Positions 1 to 6,097 of a stretch of DNA of 6,097 nt are shown in pieces. Below the pieces are notes generated by a model. That model did no database searches. It was not told the DNA's origin and saw nothing but the letters and a program-made list of their open reading frames with translations. Source of the DNA: Alistipes sp. GTDB lineage: Bacteria > Bacteroidota > Bacteroidia > Bacteroidales > Rikenellaceae. The stretch covers positions 1 to 6,097 of the forward strand of contig JAIEHQ010000083.1 in assembly GCA_029065825.1 (NCBI GenBank), read 5' to 3'. Position 1 is the first letter of the stretch; each line of letters opens with the position of its first letter. A program made the translations under genes and the position numbers.

Positions 1-1
1 C

Positions 2-1096
2 GACTGCTCGGACATCGACGACGTGATCGTCTTTACCCGCGACGGCCGTTACGTCATCACGAAGGTAAGCGACAAGGCCTTCTTCGACAAGAACATCCTT
101 TACATCGGCGTGTTCAAGCGCAACGACGAGCGGACGATCTACAACGTGCTCTACCGCGACGGCAAGAACGGACCGATCCTGATGAAGCGCTGCGCGATCA
201 AGGGGATCACGCGCGACAAGGAGTACAACATCACCAAGGGCGACCCCCGCAGCGAGATACTCTACATGTCGGTCAATCCCAACGGCGAGGCCGAGGTGTT
301 GAAGATCTATTTCAAGCCCCGTCCGCGCCTGAAGAAAGTCATCGTCGATCTCGACTTCTCGACCATCGCGATCAAGGGCCGCCAGAGCCAGGGAAACCTC
401 TTCTCCCGCTACGGCATCCACAAGATCGTCCTGAAGGAGCGGGGTGCCTCGACCCTGGGCGGGCAGCAGATCTGGTACGACGAGGACGTGCGTCGGCTCA
501 ATGCCGACGGCCGGGGCGAACTGCTCGGCGAGTTCCAGGGCGACGACCGGCTGATCGTCTGGACGGCCCGGAACCTCTACTACATCACGAATTACGACCT
601 GACGCAGCATTTCCCGGACGATACGGTCCGCGTCTCGCGCTATCGGCCCGAGGCGGTTTATGCGGTGGTCTATTTCGACCGGACGCAGAACTACCACTAT
701 CTGAAACGTTTCTGTGCCGAGCGGAGCGAGAAGATGCAGCCCTTCCTCGACGAGGAGTCGGAATTCGTCGCCATCTCGGAGACTCCCGGAAGCCGGCTGC
801 GGCTCGTGTTCGGCGGAGCGCATGCCTCGCGGGCCGAGGAGTCGGTAGAGGTCGATACCTTCATCGGAGTCAAGAGCCACCGGGCCAAGGGCAAGCGCCT
901 TTCGACCTACCGGATCGCGGAGGCGGCCTTTGTCGAACCGGCACCCGAGCCGGAGGAGGAGTCTTCCGCGCCGGAATCCGGAGAGCCGGCCGCCGGTGCT
1001 GCGGTGGAGCGGCCGCAGGGGAGAATGCCGGAGACGGACGGGAACGTCGTCTCTTCCGCAGAGGAGGATGAGACCGAACAGCTGAACCTTTTTTAG
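2..1096 (+). CDS. parC: DNA topoisomerase IV subunit A, C-terminal part (5' end outside window)
   Basis: This is the C-terminal 364 residues of a type IIA topoisomerase A subunit. The frame is open to the window edge (it reads DCSDIDD before the first GTG at 23), so that GTG is not a real start. The breakage-reunion domain and catalytic tyrosine lie upstream and cannot be checked. What remains is the beta-pinwheel DNA-wrapping domain, with repeated strand blocks such as DDVIVFTRDGRYVITKV (residues 6-22) and RLIVWTARNLYYITNYDL (183-200). GyrA-box-like turns are only degenerate (IKGRQSQGN at 124-132, VKSHRAKGKR at 290-299). I see no canonical QRRGGKG box, which favours ParC over GyrA. Residues 310-364 form a Glu/Pro/Ala-rich, probably disordered tail ending in QLNLF. 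The enzyme would decatenate sister chromosomes together with ParE. It sits just ahead of aroK, probably in the same operon. The main alternative is GyrA, which I think less likely. Confidence 0.86.
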   Translation, partial: DCSDIDDVIVFTRDGRYVITKVSDKAFFDKNILYIGVFKRNDERTIYNVLYRDGKNGPILMKRCAIKGITRDKEYNITKGDPRSEILYMSVNPNGEAEVLKIYFKPRPRLKKVIVDLDFSTIAIKGRQSQGNLFSRYGIHKIVLKERGASTLGGQQIWYDEDVRRLNADGRGELLGEFQGDDRLIVWTARNLYYITNYDLTQHFPDDTVRVSRYRPEAVYAVVYFDRTQNYHYLKRFCAERSEKMQPFLDEESEFVAISETPGSRLRLVFGGAHASRAEESVEVDTFIGVKSHRAKGKRLSTYRIAEAAFVEPAPEPEEESSAPESGEPAAGAAVERPQGRMPETDGNVVSSAEEDETEQLNLF

Positions 1097-1109
1097 CGGT
1101 GTGCGCGGT

Positions 1110-1625
1110 ATGATCGTCTTTCTGATCGGGTATATGGGCTGCGGGAAAACGAGCCTCGGAAAGCGGCTGGCCCGGCGGCTCGGCTGCCGGCTGGTCGATA
1201 CCGACCGGCAGATTGAGCAGAGCGAAGGTGCCGAGATATACGATATTTTCCGTTACGAAGGCGAGGAGTATTTCCGCCGCCGCGAGCGCGAAGTGCTGGA
1301 GTCGCTGATCGGCACGGGAGAGGATCTGGTGGTCTCGACCGGCGGCGGCGCTCCCGTGTGGCGGGACAACATGGCCTTGATGAACGGTGCGGGAACGACT
1401 GTTTACGTACGCCGTTCGGCCGAACGGATCGCCGCCCGGCTGAGTCCCCACGGGCGGTGGAAACGTCCCAAGCTGCGGGGGCTTTCCGACGAGGAGCTGG
1501 TCGCCTTCATGACCGCGAATATTGCGGAGCGGGAGCCTTTCTACCTGCAGGCGCGCCTGACAGTCGATGGCGACGCGCTGAGCGACGAACGGATTGTGGA
1601 ACGAATCGGGGAGGCGCTGCGATGA
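1110..1625 (+). CDS. aroK: Shikimate kinase
   Basis: Cytoplasmic kinase that phosphorylates shikimate with ATP to shikimate 3-phosphate, the fifth step of chorismate synthesis. The 171-residue length is normal for the family. Visible motifs are the Walker A loop GYMGCGKT (7-14), the DTD shikimate/Mg site (30-32), the substrate-binding arginine after IF (FR, 55-56), the GGG loop (78-80), the lid arginine in KRPKL (119), and the REPFY substrate arginine (141). All expected catalytic residues are present. The ATG at 1110 is chosen because the family normally begins a few residues before the first strand (here IVFLIGYMG). A GTG at 1101 would add three residues and cannot be excluded. There is no obvious Shine-Dalgarno sequence, as is common in Bacteroidota. 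The start lies 13 bases after parC, and the stop overlaps the murI start in ATGA, so translational coupling is likely. Confidence 0.95.
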   Translation: MIVFLIGYMGCGKTSLGKRLARRLGCRLVDTDRQIEQSEGAEIYDIFRYEGEEYFRRREREVLESLIGTGEDLVVSTGGGAPVWRDNMALMNGAGTTVYVRRSAERIAARLSPHGRWKRPKLRGLSDEELVAFMTANIAEREPFYLQARLTVDGDALSDERIVERIGEALR

Positions 1626-2395
1626 GAGGCGACGATCGGCCCATAGGCGTGTACGATTCGGGGTTAGGCGGCCTGACCGTGTGGCGCGAAATCCGCCGGC
1701 AGCATCCCGGCGAATCGCTCGTTTTCCTGGGCGACGGCAAGAACTGTCCCTACGGGGCCCGTCCGGCCGGGGAGGTGTGCCGGCTGGCCGACGAGGCGGT
1801 CGGTTCGCTGGTGGCCGAAGGGTGCAAGATGGTGGTGGTTGCCTGCAACACGGCGACCGCTGCGGCGATCGGCTTCCTGCGGGAGAAATACCGCGGCATT
1901 CCCATCGTCGGGATGGAGCCGGCCGTGAAGCCTGCCTGCCTGCATACGCGCAGCGGGGTGGTCGGCGTGCTGGCCACGGCCCGCAGTCTGGACGGGGAGC
2001 TGTTCCGCCGCACGGCGGCCCGCTACGGGGAGAACATACGGGTTCTTGCGGCCGTCGGCGAAGGGTTCGTCGAACTGGTTGAGGAGAACCGCGAGGATAC
2101 GCCGGAGGCGCTGGCCGCCGTCGCCCGGGTACTGGAGCCGATGATCGCCGCAGGGGCCGATCAGATCGTGCTCGGATGCACGCACTATCCCTTCCTGATG
2201 CCTGCGTTGCGGCGGGCGATCGGCGACCGGGAGGTGGCGGTAATCGATCCCGCTCCGGCTGTCGGCCGGCGGGTGGGGGAGCTGCTCGACCTTCATGGCC
2301 TGCGTGCCGGGCGGGAAGCTGCTGCGCAGTACCGCTTCCGCACCTTCGCCGATGAGGAGTACCTGCAACGCCTGATCCGCAAGGCGATGCGCTGA
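1622..2395 (+). CDS. murI: Glutamate racemase
   Basis: Cofactor-independent racemase that converts L-glutamate to D-glutamate for the peptidoglycan stem peptide (the MurD substrate), acting in the cytoplasm. The 257-residue length fits the family. Visible residues are the N-terminal YDSGLGGLTV (11-20) with the substrate-binding Asp12-Ser13, the PYG motif (43-45), the first catalytic cysteine in VACNTATA (Cys75), the conserved PAVKPA (100-105), the LVEE block (152-155) carrying a catalytic-site glutamate, and the second catalytic cysteine in LGCTHYP (Cys186, His188). The two cysteines are 111 residues apart, as expected for the two-base mechanism. The ATG at 1622 overlaps the aroK stop (ATGA). 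The reading frame stays open upstream inside aroK, but the family N-terminus supports 1622. The final gene of the parC-aroK-murI run, it is followed by a hairpin terminator. Confidence 0.95.
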   Translation: MRGDDRPIGVYDSGLGGLTVWREIRRQHPGESLVFLGDGKNCPYGARPAGEVCRLADEAVGSLVAEGCKMVVVACNTATAAAIGFLREKYRGIPIVGMEPAVKPACLHTRSGVVGVLATARSLDGELFRRTAARYGENIRVLAAVGEGFVELVEENREDTPEALAAVARVLEPMIAAGADQIVLGCTHYPFLMPALRRAIGDREVAVIDPAPAVGRRVGELLDLHGLRAGREAAAQYRFRTFADEEYLQRLIRKAMR

Positions 2396-2433
2396 GCGGA
2401 CGGCCGGAGGCGTATCGCTCCGCCCTGTTGCTT

Positions 2434-2461
2434 GCGGCGCTCTCCGGGTGCCGCGGTTTTT
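2434..2461 (+). terminator. Intrinsic terminator after murI
   Basis: GCGGCGC (2434-2440) pairs with GTGCCGC (2448-2454) in a 7-bp stem that includes one G-U pair. The loop is seven bases (TCTCCGG). GG and then five Ts (2457-2461) follow. This is the expected form of a Rho-independent terminator, placed 38 bases after the murI stop. A second, smaller hairpin (CCGC-AAA-GCGG, 2462-2472) followed by CCCTC and six Ts (up to 2483) may reinforce it. Folding was judged by eye only. Confidence 0.62.
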
Positions 2462-2480
2462 CCGCAAAGCGGCCCTCTTT

Positions 2481-2511
2481 TTTGATCTTTGCGAAAAAAT
2501 CCGTATCTTCG
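2481..2511 (+). promoter_or_regulatory. Bacteroidota-type sigma-70 promoter for ftsK
   Basis: TTTG at 2481-2484 is followed, after 19 bases, by TATCTTCG at 2504-2511. The known Bacteroidota consensus is TTTG, about 19-21 bases, then TAnnTTTG; the -7 box here differs at one position (C for T). Transcription would start near 2517-2519, leaving a leader of about 20 bases before the ftsK ATG at 2540. The element lies just after the murI terminator, in the only AT-richer stretch of that gap. A second TTTG at 2488-2491 is too close to the -7 box to serve as the -33 element. Confidence 0.7.
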
Positions 2512-2539
2512 TTCGATTTATCCGATATTCATTCCGTCT

Positions 2540-5362
2540 ATGGCAGTCAAAAAGAGCGATACCTCCCGAAACGGCTCGGGAACGACCCGGTCCAACCGCG
2601 ACAGCATCCGGTGGACCTGCGGGTTGCTGTTGCTTTTCGCCGGTCTGTATCTGACGGCTGCCGTTCTGTTCTATTACTTCAACTGGCGGGCCGACATGAG
2701 CTATGTCTCGGGTGTGGTGCGGGAGGATCCGCGTCTGGCCGGTCAGAACGAGGTGGAGAATCTGTGCGGTCCGTGGGGGGCATGGATGGCCGAGCGCCTG
2801 GTGGGGCGTTCGTTCGGTCTGTTCGGTATCATCCTGCCGCTGATTCTGGTCATGGTCGGCATCCGGATCATCCGCCAGCGTCCGCTGCTGGTCAATCATT
2901 CGGTGCTCAGCTCGCTGCTGGTGCTGATCCTCGGGTCGCTCACGCTGGGCTTCGCCTGCGGCGGCCGCTGGGAGGTCTTCGGAAGCGGCTGGGGCGGTGC
3001 GTTCGGTATCGAGATGGCCCGCCTGCTTTCCGGTGCGATCGGTGCGTTCGGCACGATCATCGTGCTGCTGGGAGCCTGGATCCTGACGGGCGTGTTCATC
3101 AACCGCAACTTCATCAATACGGTCAATACCGCGGGCAATGCGATGGTCGATCGCGGCGAGAAGATCGTCGAGATCGTTCGCCATTCGGTCGGCCATGGCG
3201 CCGAGCGGGGCCGTCCCCGGCCCGAGGCCCCTGCGCGGCAGGAGGCGGACGAGGAGACTCCGGAGCCGGAGGAGCCTCGGCGGGAGCAGGAGGCCGGGCA
3301 GCCGCAGGAGACGGCCGCTGCCGCAGACGGTCCGGAAGAGGAGCCTGCGGCACCTGGCGGGGAAGAGGAGGAGAGTCCTTTCCTGGAGATTTCGACCGGA
3401 GGCGACACTGCGGGGCGGATGCCTGCGCCGCAGGTACAGCCGGCACGCTCCCGTGCCGCGTCCCTGCGGGCGGCGGGCGGCGAGGAGGATATTTTCACGG
3501 AGGTCGATCTTTCGGCCGACGACGACCGGCCGGCCGAAGGGCCGGAGCCTGCCGCTGCTGGCGATGCGACGGCCGGAAGCGCTCCGCTACAGGAGGAGCG
3601 CTGGGAGGAGGGGTTCGCCGAGATCCCGCTGCGCTCCGAAGAGGAGGAGGAAGCCGTGCCCGTGCCCGGCGCGGAGCCGGAGGAGGTTTGGCCGGGAGCG
3701 GAGGCCGCTTCGGGCTTCGCCGGGACTCCGGACCGCATGGCGGACGAGCCGGCCGAATCGGAAAACGGGATCGTCGTGACGGTCGAGTCGCATGAGGCCG
3801 AGGTGCTGGACGAACGCAGCATCGGGACCGATCTGTACGATCCGCTGAAGGACCTGATCCACTACCAGCGTCCGCCCGTCTCGCTGCTGGAGGACTACAC
3901 CTCCGACTCGCAGGTCAGCGACGAGGAGATTTTCGAGAACAAGACACGCATCGAGGAGACCCTTAAATATTTCGGTATTCCGATCCAGCGGATCAAGGCG
4001 ACGGTCGGACCGACGGTGACGCTCTACGAGATCGTGCAGGCCCAGGGAGTCAAGATCTCCAAGATACAGGGCCTGCAGAACGACATAGCCCAAAGCCTGA
4101 AGGCCGAGTCGGGCATCCGCATCATCGCCCCCATTCCGGGCAAGGGGACCATCGGCATCGAGGTGCCCAACCGCAACAAGCAGATCGTCTCGATGAACTC
4201 GGCCGTGCGTTCGCGCCAGTTCCAGGAGTCGAACGCCGGACTGCCGGTGGTCATCGGGCGTACGATCCAGAACGACAACTATGTCTTCGATCTGGCCCGC
4301 ATGCCCCACCTGCTCGTTGCCGGTGCGACGGGCCAGGGCAAGTCGGTCGGTCTGAACGCCATCATCGCCTCGCTGCTCTACAAGAAGCATCCGGCCGAAC
4401 TGAAGTTCGTGATGATCGACCCGAAGATGGTCGAGTTCTCGCTCTACGCCCGCATCGAGAAACACTTCCTCGCGAAGATGGAGTCGGAGGACGAGGCGAT
4501 CGTGACCGATCCCCGCAAAGCGGTCTATACGCTCAATTCGCTCTGTACGGAGATGGATACCCGCCTGGAGCTGTGTAAGATGGCCGGTGCACGCAATATT
4601 GCCGAGTACAACGACAAGTTCACGGCCCGCCGCCTCAATCCGCAGAAGGGGCATCGCTTCCTGCCCTATATCGTGGTGGTCATCGACGAGTTCGCCGACC
4701 TGATCATGACGGCCAAGGAGGTAGAGGTGCCCGTGACCCGTCTGGCGCAGAAGGCGCGTGCCATAGGCATCCACCTCATCATCGCCACGCAGCGCCCCTC
4801 GGTCGATGTCATCACGGGCAAGATCAAGGCCAACTTCCCCTCACGCATCGCTTTCCGCGTGATGCAGATGATCGACTCGCGGACGATCATCGACCGCCCG
4901 GGCGCCGACCAGCTGATCGGGCGCGGCGACATGCTCATCTCCAAGGACGGCGAGCTGACGCGCGTGCAGTGCGCCTTCGCCGATACGCCCGATGTGGAGC
5001 GGGTGGTCGATTACATTGCCCGCCAGCAGGGCTATGCCTCGGCCTACGCGCTGCCGGACTACACGCCCGAGTCGGGCGGCGATGCTCCCGCAGGCCTGGG
5101 CAGCGAGGGCGAGAGCGGCAAGCCGGTGCGTTACGATGCGCTTTTCGCCGAGATCGCGCGCAGCGCCGTCGAGACGGGTTCGATCTCGACCTCCTCGATC
5201 CAGCGCAACTACGAGGTGGGATTCAACCGCGCGGGGCGCATCATGATGCAGCTCGAGCGGGCCGGCATCGTCGGCCGTCAGGAGGGGGCGAAGCCGCGCG
5301 ACATTTATTTCCACGACCTCCCCTCGCTGGAGGCCCGCCTGCAGGAGCTGGGGCTGTTCTGA
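2540..5362 (+). CDS. ftsK: DNA translocase FtsK
   Basis: Septum-anchored, ATP-driven hexameric DNA pump that clears the chromosome terminus and activates XerCD recombination at dif. The 940-residue protein has four hydrophobic segments (about 25-47, 91-111, 121-139, 162-186), as in the FtsK N-domain. A Glu/Pro/Ala-rich cytoplasmic linker of about 200 residues follows (about 222-429). Next come the alpha domain (about 430-580) and the RecA-like beta domain, with Walker A GATGQGKS (595-602), DPKMVEFSLY (628-637), Walker B VVVIDEFADL (712-721), ATQRPSVDVITG (749-760) and GADQLIGRGDML (788-799). The C-terminal winged-helix gamma domain (about 862-925, including SSIQRNYEVGFNRAGRIM) would read KOPS sites and contact XerD. 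The ATG at 2540 is chosen because the promoter lies at 2481-2511; the frame is open further upstream to a TTG at 2489, but that start would fall inside the promoter. All ATPase motifs are intact. Confidence 0.97.
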   Translation: MAVKKSDTSRNGSGTTRSNRDSIRWTCGLLLLFAGLYLTAAVLFYYFNWRADMSYVSGVVREDPRLAGQNEVENLCGPWGAWMAERLVGRSFGLFGIILPLILVMVGIRIIRQRPLLVNHSVLSSLLVLILGSLTLGFACGGRWEVFGSGWGGAFGIEMARLLSGAIGAFGTIIVLLGAWILTGVFINRNFINTVNTAGNAMVDRGEKIVEIVRHSVGHGAERGRPRPEAPARQEADEETPEPEEPRREQEAGQPQETAAAADGPEEEPAAPGGEEEESPFLEISTGGDTAGRMPAPQVQPARSRAASLRAAGGEEDIFTEVDLSADDDRPAEGPEPAAAGDATAGSAPLQEERWEEGFAEIPLRSEEEEEAVPVPGAEPEEVWPGAEAASGFAGTPDRMADEPAESENGIVVTVESHEAEVLDERSIGTDLYDPLKDLIHYQRPPVSLLEDYTSDSQVSDEEIFENKTRIEETLKYFGIPIQRIKATVGPTVTLYEIVQAQGVKISKIQGLQNDIAQSLKAESGIRIIAPIPGKGTIGIEVPNRNKQIVSMNSAVRSRQFQESNAGLPVVIGRTIQNDNYVFDLARMPHLLVAGATGQGKSVGLNAIIASLLYKKHPAELKFVMIDPKMVEFSLYARIEKHFLAKMESEDEAIVTDPRKAVYTLNSLCTEMDTRLELCKMAGARNIAEYNDKFTARRLNPQKGHRFLPYIVVVIDEFADLIMTAKEVEVPVTRLAQKARAIGIHLIIATQRPSVDVITGKIKANFPSRIAFRVMQMIDSRTIIDRPGADQLIGRGDMLISKDGELTRVQCAFADTPDVERVVDYIARQQGYASAYALPDYTPESGGDAPAGLGSEGESGKPVRYDALFAEIARSAVETGSISTSSIQRNYEVGFNRAGRIMMQLERAGIVGRQEGAKPRDIYFHDLPSLEARLQELGLF

Positions 5363-5452
5363 CCCGCGAACGGACGATGCCCTGTACGCCGCAGCTCTGC
5401 CGGGTGCGGAATTTGCATGCCGGCGTTCGGTACACATTATTAAGAATAAGAT

Positions 5453-6058
5453 ATGGTTATGAAACGAATGTTGTTTCTGTTGGCGGCTTTGCTGACCCTC
5501 TCCGCCTCCGGAGCCCAGGAGCGGGCGCAGTCGCTGCTGCGCCGTCTGGCGGCGACCCTCGGGGAGCTGGAGCCTTACGAGGTCGTTTTCGAGGTGGCGA
5601 CCGAGCGCGGTCCCGTCGCCGGGCGCTACCGGGTGGACGGGGACCGCTACTACATGCAGGTCGGCCGGGCCGAGGTCTATGGCGACGGCGAGTGCCGCCG
5701 CGAGATCGACCCCTCCCGCCGTGAGGTGGTCGTCGATCATGCCGACCTTTCGTCGCGCAACTTGCTGAACAATCCCACGCGGGCGTTCGATTTCGTCGGC
5801 GAGGAGTACGACTTCGCCGCGAGCGATGCCGGTGCGGGCCGGGTCGAGGTGGTCATGACTCCCCGCCGTGCCGGATCGGTGGTCGAGCGTATTCTGGTGG
5901 AGGTGGATGCGGCCAGCGCGCTGCCTTCGTCCGTGACCTACGAGGTGGACGGCGATCGGATCCGGATCGCCATCCTTTCGGTCGGTAAGTCGGCGGAGCC
6001 GGTTCGGAGGTTCGATGCGGCGCGGTATGCCGGTTTCGAGATCATCGACTTCCGGTAG
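5453..6058 (+). CDS. lolA: LolA-like periplasmic outer-membrane lipoprotein carrier
   Basis: Predicted secreted protein of 201 residues. A basic start (MVMKRM), a hydrophobic core (7-16) and a likely signal peptidase I site after SGA (residue 21) make a signal peptide. There is no lipobox cysteine, so it should be soluble in the periplasm. The mature part is beta-rich, consistent with the LolA half-barrel: EVVFEVATERGPVAGRYRV (43-61), DRYYMQVG (64-71), EVVMTPRR (132-139) and VVERILVEVD (143-152). By family role it would accept lipoproteins from the LolCDE exporter and carry them to the outer membrane. The assignment rests on overall pattern and position after ftsK, since LolA has few invariant residues. 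The start at 5453 or the in-frame ATG at 5459 are both possible. An AT-rich leader (TACACATTATTAAGAATAAG) precedes it, with no clear Shine-Dalgarno sequence. It is probably transcribed with ftsK. Confidence 0.8.
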   Translation: MVMKRMLFLLAALLTLSASGAQERAQSLLRRLAATLGELEPYEVVFEVATERGPVAGRYRVDGDRYYMQVGRAEVYGDGECRREIDPSRREVVVDHADLSSRNLLNNPTRAFDFVGEEYDFAASDAGAGRVEVVMTPRRAGSVVERILVEVDAASALPSSVTYEVDGDRIRIAILSVGKSAEPVRRFDAARYAGFEIIDFR

Positions 6059-6097
6059 GGGCGAGACACCCCGTGCGGCTCCCTTCCCGGGGCAGGC

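Noticed and set aside
370..400. GyrA-box-like sequence that could mark the first gene as gyrA
   Set aside because: The sequence IKGRQSQGN is degenerate and lacks the RRGGKG core, so it fits a ParC-type C-terminal domain better.
2489..2539. Upstream TTG start for FtsK, adding 17 residues
   Set aside because: The codons coincide with the -7 promoter box and the predicted transcription start, so the extension would not be in the mRNA.
1664..3196. Long minus-strand open frame opposite murI and the start of ftsK
   Set aside because: It lies antisense to two well-recognised genes, crosses their terminator and promoter, has a biased Arg/His/Gln/Asp composition and resembles no family. It is a by-product of GC-rich codon use.
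2428..3795. Plus-strand open frame overlapping the FtsK N-domain and linker
   Set aside because: Its product is Gly/Arg/Ala-rich low complexity, a frame-shifted reading of the acidic linker, and it starts inside the murI terminator.
3587..4774. Long minus-strand open frame opposite the FtsK motor domain
   Set aside because: It mirrors conserved FtsK codons and has no recognisable domain. Stop codons are rare antisense in GC-rich genes.
5363..5452. Possible terminator or promoter between ftsK and lolA
   Set aside because: CCGCA (5389-5393) can pair with TGCGG (5405-5409), but only AATTTG follows instead of a T-run. A TTTG at 5412-5415 has no TAnnTTTG at the right spacing. Neither is strong enough to annotate.
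6058..6097. Possible hairpin after lolA (GGGG / CCCC, then CCCCG / CGGGG)
   Set aside because: The stems are only 4-5 bp and no T-run is visible before the window ends.

Overview
The window is a gene-dense, GC-rich chromosomal segment with five genes, all on the + strand: the 3' end of a topoisomerase IV A-subunit gene (parC), shikimate kinase (aroK), glutamate racemase (murI), DNA translocase ftsK and a LolA-like lipoprotein carrier. Three things point to Bacteroidota. The ParC and FtsK sequences have the wording typical of that phylum. The one clear promoter is of the TTTG / TAnnTTTG type. Shine-Dalgarno sequences are absent or weak. The high GC content within that phylum suggests an Alistipes/Rikenellaceae-like gut bacterium; this is an inference from composition and remembered family resemblance, not from a search.

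Layout: parC (2-1096, entering from upstream), aroK (1110-1625) and murI (1622-2395) are packed with a 13-base gap and then a 4-base ATGA overlap, so they look like the end of one operon. It closes with a GC-rich hairpin plus T-run (2434-2461). A separate promoter (2481-2511) follows at once and serves ftsK (2540-5362). lolA (5453-6058) comes after a 90-base gap with no convincing terminator or promoter, so it is probably co-transcribed with ftsK. The last 39 bases hold no gene.

Functionally this is housekeeping: chromosome decatenation (ParC) and terminal chromosome segregation at the septum (FtsK), peptidoglycan precursor supply (MurI, D-glutamate), the shikimate pathway (AroK), and outer-membrane lipoprotein transport (LolA). 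All are needed for growth and division.

I found no mobile element, CRISPR array, RNA gene or undescribed system. The points most worth a second look are the terminator/promoter boundary ahead of ftsK, possible beta-clamp-binding tails at the C-termini of ParC and FtsK, the long acidic FtsK linker, and the ftsK-lolA adjacency, which is also found in E. coli.
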